From Methanomicrobiales archaeon (GTDB lineage Archaea; Halobacteriota; Methanomicrobia; Methanomicrobiales; Methanoculleaceae), in NCBI GenBank assembly GCA_012511245.1, contig JAAZGM010000354.1, forward strand, positions 1 to 29,340: a DNA stretch of 29,340 nt. Reading direction: 5' to 3'. The notes below the pieces were generated by a model. It worked only from the letters and a program-made list of their open reading frames with translations, had not been told where the DNA came from and ran no database searches. Position numbers and translations under genes: made by a program. Of the stretch, positions 25,644 through 29,340 are shown in pieces (the stretch's first letter is position 1; each line of letters begins with the position of its first letter).

Positions 25644-27944
25644 ATGGACTACCTTGAGGAGTTTCCCGTTCTCATCATCGACGACGAACTGCACTCGGAT
25701 ACCGCAGAAGGGCGGGCGTCACGGGAGATCGTGAAGGAACTGAAGACCGATGACTTTATCGTCATCGAGGCACTGACCGCCCGTGACGGAGTTCATGCAT
25801 TCCTCACGCATCCGCATGCAAGTTGCATCGTCATCGACTGGGAACTCACGCCGGAGGCTGCGGACGGGATGCTCACTGCACGGGACGTCATCACCCTCAT
25901 CCGGGAGAGGAACCCGAAGATCCCGATCTTTCTGAACACCGAGAAACTGGCGATCTCCGCCATACCGCTCGACGTCATATCCCGGATCGACGGCTACATC
26001 TGGAAACTCGAGGATACCCCGGGGTTCATCGCCGGCCACATCAAACGAGCGGCAAAGAACTACCTCGCCGATGTCCTCCCGCCGTTCTTCCGGGGATTGA
26101 TGGATTACGTCGAGGATTACCGCTACTCCTGGCATACGCCGGGGCATATGGGGGGTGTTGCGTTCCTGAAAAACGCCGCCGGTCGGGTCTTCTACAACTT
26201 CTTCGGCGAGAACACGTTACGGGCCGACCTCTCGGTCTCGGTTCCCGAACTTGGTTCGCTCCTCGAACACTCCGGCGTCGTCGGGGAGGCAGAGCGGAAG
26301 GCCGCAGAGATCTTCGGGGCTGACATGACCTATTTCGTCACCGGCGGCACGTCGGCGGCAAACAAGATCGCCTGCCTTGCGACCGTCACTCCCGGCGATA
26401 TCGTCCTCGTCGATCGGAACTGCCACAAATCCGTCATGCAGGCGATCATCATGACCGGCGCCGTCCCGGTCTACTTTATACCCGCGAGAAACGAGTACGG
26501 GATCATCGGCCCCATCTACAGCCGCGAATTCCATCCCCGGGTCATCATGGAGAAGATCCGGAACAATCCGCTCATAGACGACCCGGCATCGCAGACAGTC
26601 AGGCTTGCTGTGATCACGAACTCCACGTACGACGGGATCTGCTACAATGCAGACCTGATCGAGGAGCAGTTGCAGGATGTAGTCCCATACCTCCTCTTCG
26701 ATGAAGCGTGGTTGGGCTACGCCCGGTTCCACCCCCTCTATTCCGGGCGGTTCGGGATGCATGCCACCGATACCGCCGGTCCGACGGTCTTTGCCACCCA
26801 GTCGACCCATAAAGTCCTCGCCGCCTTCTCGCAGGGCTCGATGCTCCACGTCAGGCAGGGCAGGGGTCCCGTCGACCATTCTAGGTTCAACGAGGCGTTC
26901 ATGATGTTTACATCCACCTCCCCCCAGTATACCATCATCGCGTCCCTCGATGTCGCCGCCAGGATGATGGCCGGGCATTCTGGGAGGTTCCTCGTCGAGG
27001 AGGCGATTGAGGAGGCGATAGTATTCCGGAAGAAGATGGTGACGGTGGCCGAGGAGATCCGTGCAAACCCTCTTCCGGGTGGTGACTACTGGTGGTTCAC
27101 CATCTGGCAGCCCGACTGCATCATGGACGAGGAGACAGAGCGGGCACTTCCTGAGGCGGATGATACGCTTCTCCGGAACAGCGCCGGGTGCTGGCACTTG
27201 AACCCTTACAACGCGTGGCACGGCTTTGACGGGATCGAGGAGGGGCATGCCATGCTCGACCCCATCAAGGTGACCATCCTCACCCCGGGGATCAGGCCGG
27301 GCGGGGGTATGGAGGAACTGGGAATACCAGCGGGAATCGTCACGAAGTATCTCAGGAAGAGCGGGATCGTCGTCGAGAAGACCGGATACTACTCGTTCCT
27401 GGTTCTCTTCACGCTCGGGATCACAAAAGGCAAATCCGGGACGCTGCTTGCGGAACTCTTCCGGTTCAAAGCCCTTTATGACGAAAACAGCCCGCTCGAA
27501 GAGGTCTTCCCCGATCTCGTGCGCCAGTATCCCGCCCGGTACTCCGACCGGGGGCTTGCCGACCTCTCCCGGGAGATGCACGATCACCTGAAGGAGAACG
27601 GGATCACCGATCTCGTCCGGCAGGTCTATGCGGCGCTGCCTGAGGCGGCGATGACGCCGGCGGAGGCCTACCGTCGGTTGGTGCGGGGCGCGGTGACGGC
27701 GGTGCCCGTGAGCGAACTTGAGGGGCAGACGGTCGCGGTGATGGTCGTGCCCTATCCGCCGGGGATACCGGTCGTCATGCCGGGGGAGCGGTGCACCCCG
27801 GCCACGCGGGCGATCGTCGATTACCTCGTCTCCCTGCAGGACTTCGACACCCTCTTCCCCGGGTTCGAGAGCGAGGTGCACGGGGCGGACGTCGTGGTAG
27901 GGGACGGCCAGCGGGTCTACTATGTCTACTGCGTCGCGGAGTGA
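25644..27944 (+). CDS. Basic amino acid (Arg/Lys/Orn) decarboxylase, AdiA/LdcI type
   Basis: PLP-dependent fold-type I decarboxylase that turns arginine, lysine or ornithine into agmatine, cadaverine or putrescine. The 766-residue protein has the length and domain order of E. coli AdiA. These are an N-terminal receiver-like wing domain (1-130), a linker PPFFRGLMDYV, the PLP domain with SWHTPGHMGGVAF, VTGGTSAANK, DRNCHKS, STYDGICYNA and FDEAWLGYARF, the PLP lysine K390 in STHKVLAAFSQ, and a C-terminal domain with PYPPGIPVVMPGE. Several stretches are closest to AdiA, so arginine decarboxylase is favoured, but others resemble LdcI and I would not fix the substrate. The wing domain keeps D13, D14, D65, T99 and K121, the residues of a phosphorylatable receiver. 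AGGAG precedes the ATG. Confidence 0.92.
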   Translation: MDYLEEFPVLIIDDELHSDTAEGRASREIVKELKTDDFIVIEALTARDGVHAFLTHPHASCIVIDWELTPEAADGMLTARDVITLIRERNPKIPIFLNTEKLAISAIPLDVISRIDGYIWKLEDTPGFIAGHIKRAAKNYLADVLPPFFRGLMDYVEDYRYSWHTPGHMGGVAFLKNAAGRVFYNFFGENTLRADLSVSVPELGSLLEHSGVVGEAERKAAEIFGADMTYFVTGGTSAANKIACLATVTPGDIVLVDRNCHKSVMQAIIMTGAVPVYFIPARNEYGIIGPIYSREFHPRVIMEKIRNNPLIDDPASQTVRLAVITNSTYDGICYNADLIEEQLQDVVPYLLFDEAWLGYARFHPLYSGRFGMHATDTAGPTVFATQSTHKVLAAFSQGSMLHVRQGRGPVDHSRFNEAFMMFTSTSPQYTIIASLDVAARMMAGHSGRFLVEEAIEEAIVFRKKMVTVAEEIRANPLPGGDYWWFTIWQPDCIMDEETERALPEADDTLLRNSAGCWHLNPYNAWHGFDGIEEGHAMLDPIKVTILTPGIRPGGGMEELGIPAGIVTKYLRKSGIVVEKTGYYSFLVLFTLGITKGKSGTLLAELFRFKALYDENSPLEEVFPDLVRQYPARYSDRGLADLSREMHDHLKENGITDLVRQVYAALPEAAMTPAEAYRRLVRGAVTAVPVSELEGQTVAVMVVPYPPGIPVVMPGERCTPATRAIVDYLVSLQDFDTLFPGFESEVHGADVVVGDGQRVYYVYCVAE

Positions 27945-27955
27945 TGGCCGTCCGG

Positions 27956-29335
27956 TCACCTGCGGACCTTACCGCGGGCGAGCGAGGCGAAGATGCCCAG
28001 GGTACAGAGTATGGTGAATGCGGTGAACGCCAGATGGAGGCTCGTCATGAACGGCTCCTGGACATCCGGCCCTATCTGTGTCGACCCTATGATGAGGGCG
28101 AAGACGGCGGTGACGAACCCGAGCGAGAGCATCATCCCGGTCGTCCGCATGGTGCCGAGCATCCCCGATGCGATGCCGTAAAGGGATCGGTCGACCGAAC
28201 TCATCACGGCGTTGGTGTTCGGTGAGGAGAAGAGGGCAAACCCGAACCCGAGGAGGACGAGGCTCGCGATGATCTGCTCTATCGGGGTTGCCGGGGTCAG
28301 GAACGTGAGGAGGAAGAGGCCGATGGCGGTGAGTCCCATCCCTGCTGAGGCAATATACCGCGGTTCGATCCGGTCGGAGAGTCGGCCGGCCGGGGTTGCG
28401 AAGATCGTCTGGATGATCGGCTGCGTGATCAGGATGAGCCCCGCAGCCCCGGGATCAAACCCCCTGACCACCTGGAGGTAGAGGGAGAGGAGGAACCCGA
28501 TGGCAAACGTCGCCCCGTAGTTGATCAGGGCGGCGAGGTTTGAGAAGGCGAACGCCCGGTTCGATGCAAGGAGCGGGATGTTGAGGACCGGAGCCGGTGT
28601 CCGGGTCTCCCAGATATAGAAGATCACGGCGAGCACCACGCCGGCGATGATTGCCATGACGCCGCCAATCTCCGGGAGTCGCGAGAACCCGTACATCACG
28701 GCAAGGAGCATGGCGCCGTAGAAGACCGAGCCTACGATGTCGAACCGCTCTTCACATGCATCCGCCCATTCCCCGGCGAGGTGGCGGCGGACCTGGTAGA
28801 TGATGTAGATGCCGAGGGGTATGTTTGTCAGAAAGATGCTTCGCCAGGTGAAGAACTCGGTGAGGTAGCCGCCGAGGAACGGTCCGATGGAGAGGCCGAT
28901 ATAGACGGCGGTGACGTTGATCCCGAGTGCCTGCCCCCGCCGCTCAGGCGGAAAGACCGAGGTTATCATGGCGATGCCGGTGCCGTAGATCATGGCGCTC
29001 CCGATACCCTCGATGAACCGGAGTATGATGAGCTGCAGCCCCGATGCCGCGAGCGCGGAGAGCAGGGCCGATACCGTGAAGATGATGATGCCGATGGTGA
29101 AGATCCGTTTTCGTCCGTAGATGTCGGCGCATCGTCCGAGCGGAACCAGGAACATGACGGTCCCGAGGAGGTAGGATGAGGCGACGAGGCTGAGCGAGAC
29201 GGCATCGAGAGCGAACTCGGCGGCGATGGATGGGAGCGCGATATTCAACGCCGAACTCATGAACGGGGTGAGGAATGCGGCGAGGGTGGCAACGATGAGG
29301 ACGGTCCGGCGTTCGGCGGTATCGGGGGCGGGCAT
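27956..29335 (-). CDS. MFS drug/solute exporter, DHA2 (EmrB/QacA) family
   Basis: Proton-driven exporter of the 14-helix DHA2 group in the cytoplasmic membrane. The 459-residue protein starts VLIVATLAAFLTPFMSSALNIALP (first membrane helix with the family's D-less start) and carries motif A (GRCADIYGRKRIF). Motif C, GPFLGGYLTEFFTWRSIF, follows, then NIPLGI and a long series of hydrophobic helices to the end. No signal peptide is needed. Substrate cannot be predicted. It is convergent with the decarboxylase gene, 11 bases apart, so the two are not co-transcribed; a link to polyamine export would be speculation. The ATG at 29335 lies six bases from the window edge, so its promoter and ribosome-binding site are outside. 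Confidence 0.92.
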   Translation of the reverse strand: MPAPDTAERRTVLIVATLAAFLTPFMSSALNIALPSIAAEFALDAVSLSLVASSYLLGTVMFLVPLGRCADIYGRKRIFTIGIIIFTVSALLSALAASGLQLIILRFIEGIGSAMIYGTGIAMITSVFPPERRGQALGINVTAVYIGLSIGPFLGGYLTEFFTWRSIFLTNIPLGIYIIYQVRRHLAGEWADACEERFDIVGSVFYGAMLLAVMYGFSRLPEIGGVMAIIAGVVLAVIFYIWETRTPAPVLNIPLLASNRAFAFSNLAALINYGATFAIGFLLSLYLQVVRGFDPGAAGLILITQPIIQTIFATPAGRLSDRIEPRYIASAGMGLTAIGLFLLTFLTPATPIEQIIASLVLLGFGFALFSSPNTNAVMSSVDRSLYGIASGMLGTMRTTGMMLSLGFVTAVFALIIGSTQIGPDVQEPFMTSLHLAFTAFTILCTLGIFASLARGKVRR

Positions 29336-29340
29336 GGGGG

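Noticed and set aside
26217..27959. Long leftward open frame opposite the decarboxylase
   Set aside because: Antisense shadow of the PLP enzyme; composition is low in hydrophobic core residues and matches no family.
25644..29335. Decarboxylase and MFS transporter as an acid-resistance decarboxylase/antiporter pair
   Set aside because: Acid-resistance antiporters (AdiC, CadB) are APC-family proteins. This transporter is DHA2-type MFS and is transcribed convergently, so the pairing is not supported.

Overview
The window comes from a GC-rich methanogenic euryarchaeon. The gene set (archaeal MCM, RFC small subunit, TBP, aIF1A, box A promoters, a methanogen-type glycogen cluster) fits the Methanomicrobiales, and Methanoculleus or a close relative is my best guess. 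That placement comes from recognising the families, not from a search.

Region 1 (1-8462) is a DNA replication and repair island. A leftward pair, rfcS then mcm, shares an intergenic promoter region with a rightward run of three genes: an RPA-associated OB-fold protein (COG3390 type), a calcineurin-like phosphoesterase (COG1407 type) and an Lhr-type helicase. The mcm gene carries a 358-codon intein with a LAGLIDADG endonuclease domain and runs off the left edge a few codons before its expected end. Region 2 (8463-12878) holds housekeeping genes: TBP (leftward), a medium-chain-type acyl-CoA synthetase, tRNA-Leu(CAG), a small DUF2795 protein, a small RRM RNA-binding protein, and aIF1A, whose only sensible start codon is CTG. 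Region 3 (12879-13666) has no recognisable gene but several strong inverted repeats.

Region 4 (13667-24612) is a leftward alpha-glucan (glycogen) cluster. In transcription order it reads: GH57-like protein, GT4 glycogen synthase, branching enzyme, GH57/DUF3536 amylase-like protein, 4-alpha-glucanotransferase and, behind its own promoter, a DUF3417-type alpha-glucan phosphorylase. The first five genes overlap or lie within 14 bases of each other and look like one operon that starts from a near-leaderless promoter. Together they can build, branch, remodel and phosphorolyse a storage glucan. The first GH57 protein appears to lack the family's nucleophile Glu.

Region 5 (24613-25643) is intergenic. 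It holds the wreck of a GNAT acetyltransferase gene (internal deletion plus frameshift), then a very GC-rich block of nested inverted repeats and a G-quadruplex-like tract. Region 6 (25644-29335) holds a large AdiA/LdcI-type basic amino acid decarboxylase, whose N-terminal domain keeps the acidic pocket and lysine of a response-regulator receiver, facing a convergent 14-TM-type MFS exporter.

Most genes are conventional. The items that best repay checking are the CTG start of aIF1A, the receiver-like domain on the decarboxylase, the altered GH57 active site, the MCM intein and the structured intergenic regions. I did not find a clearly new defence or mobile system.
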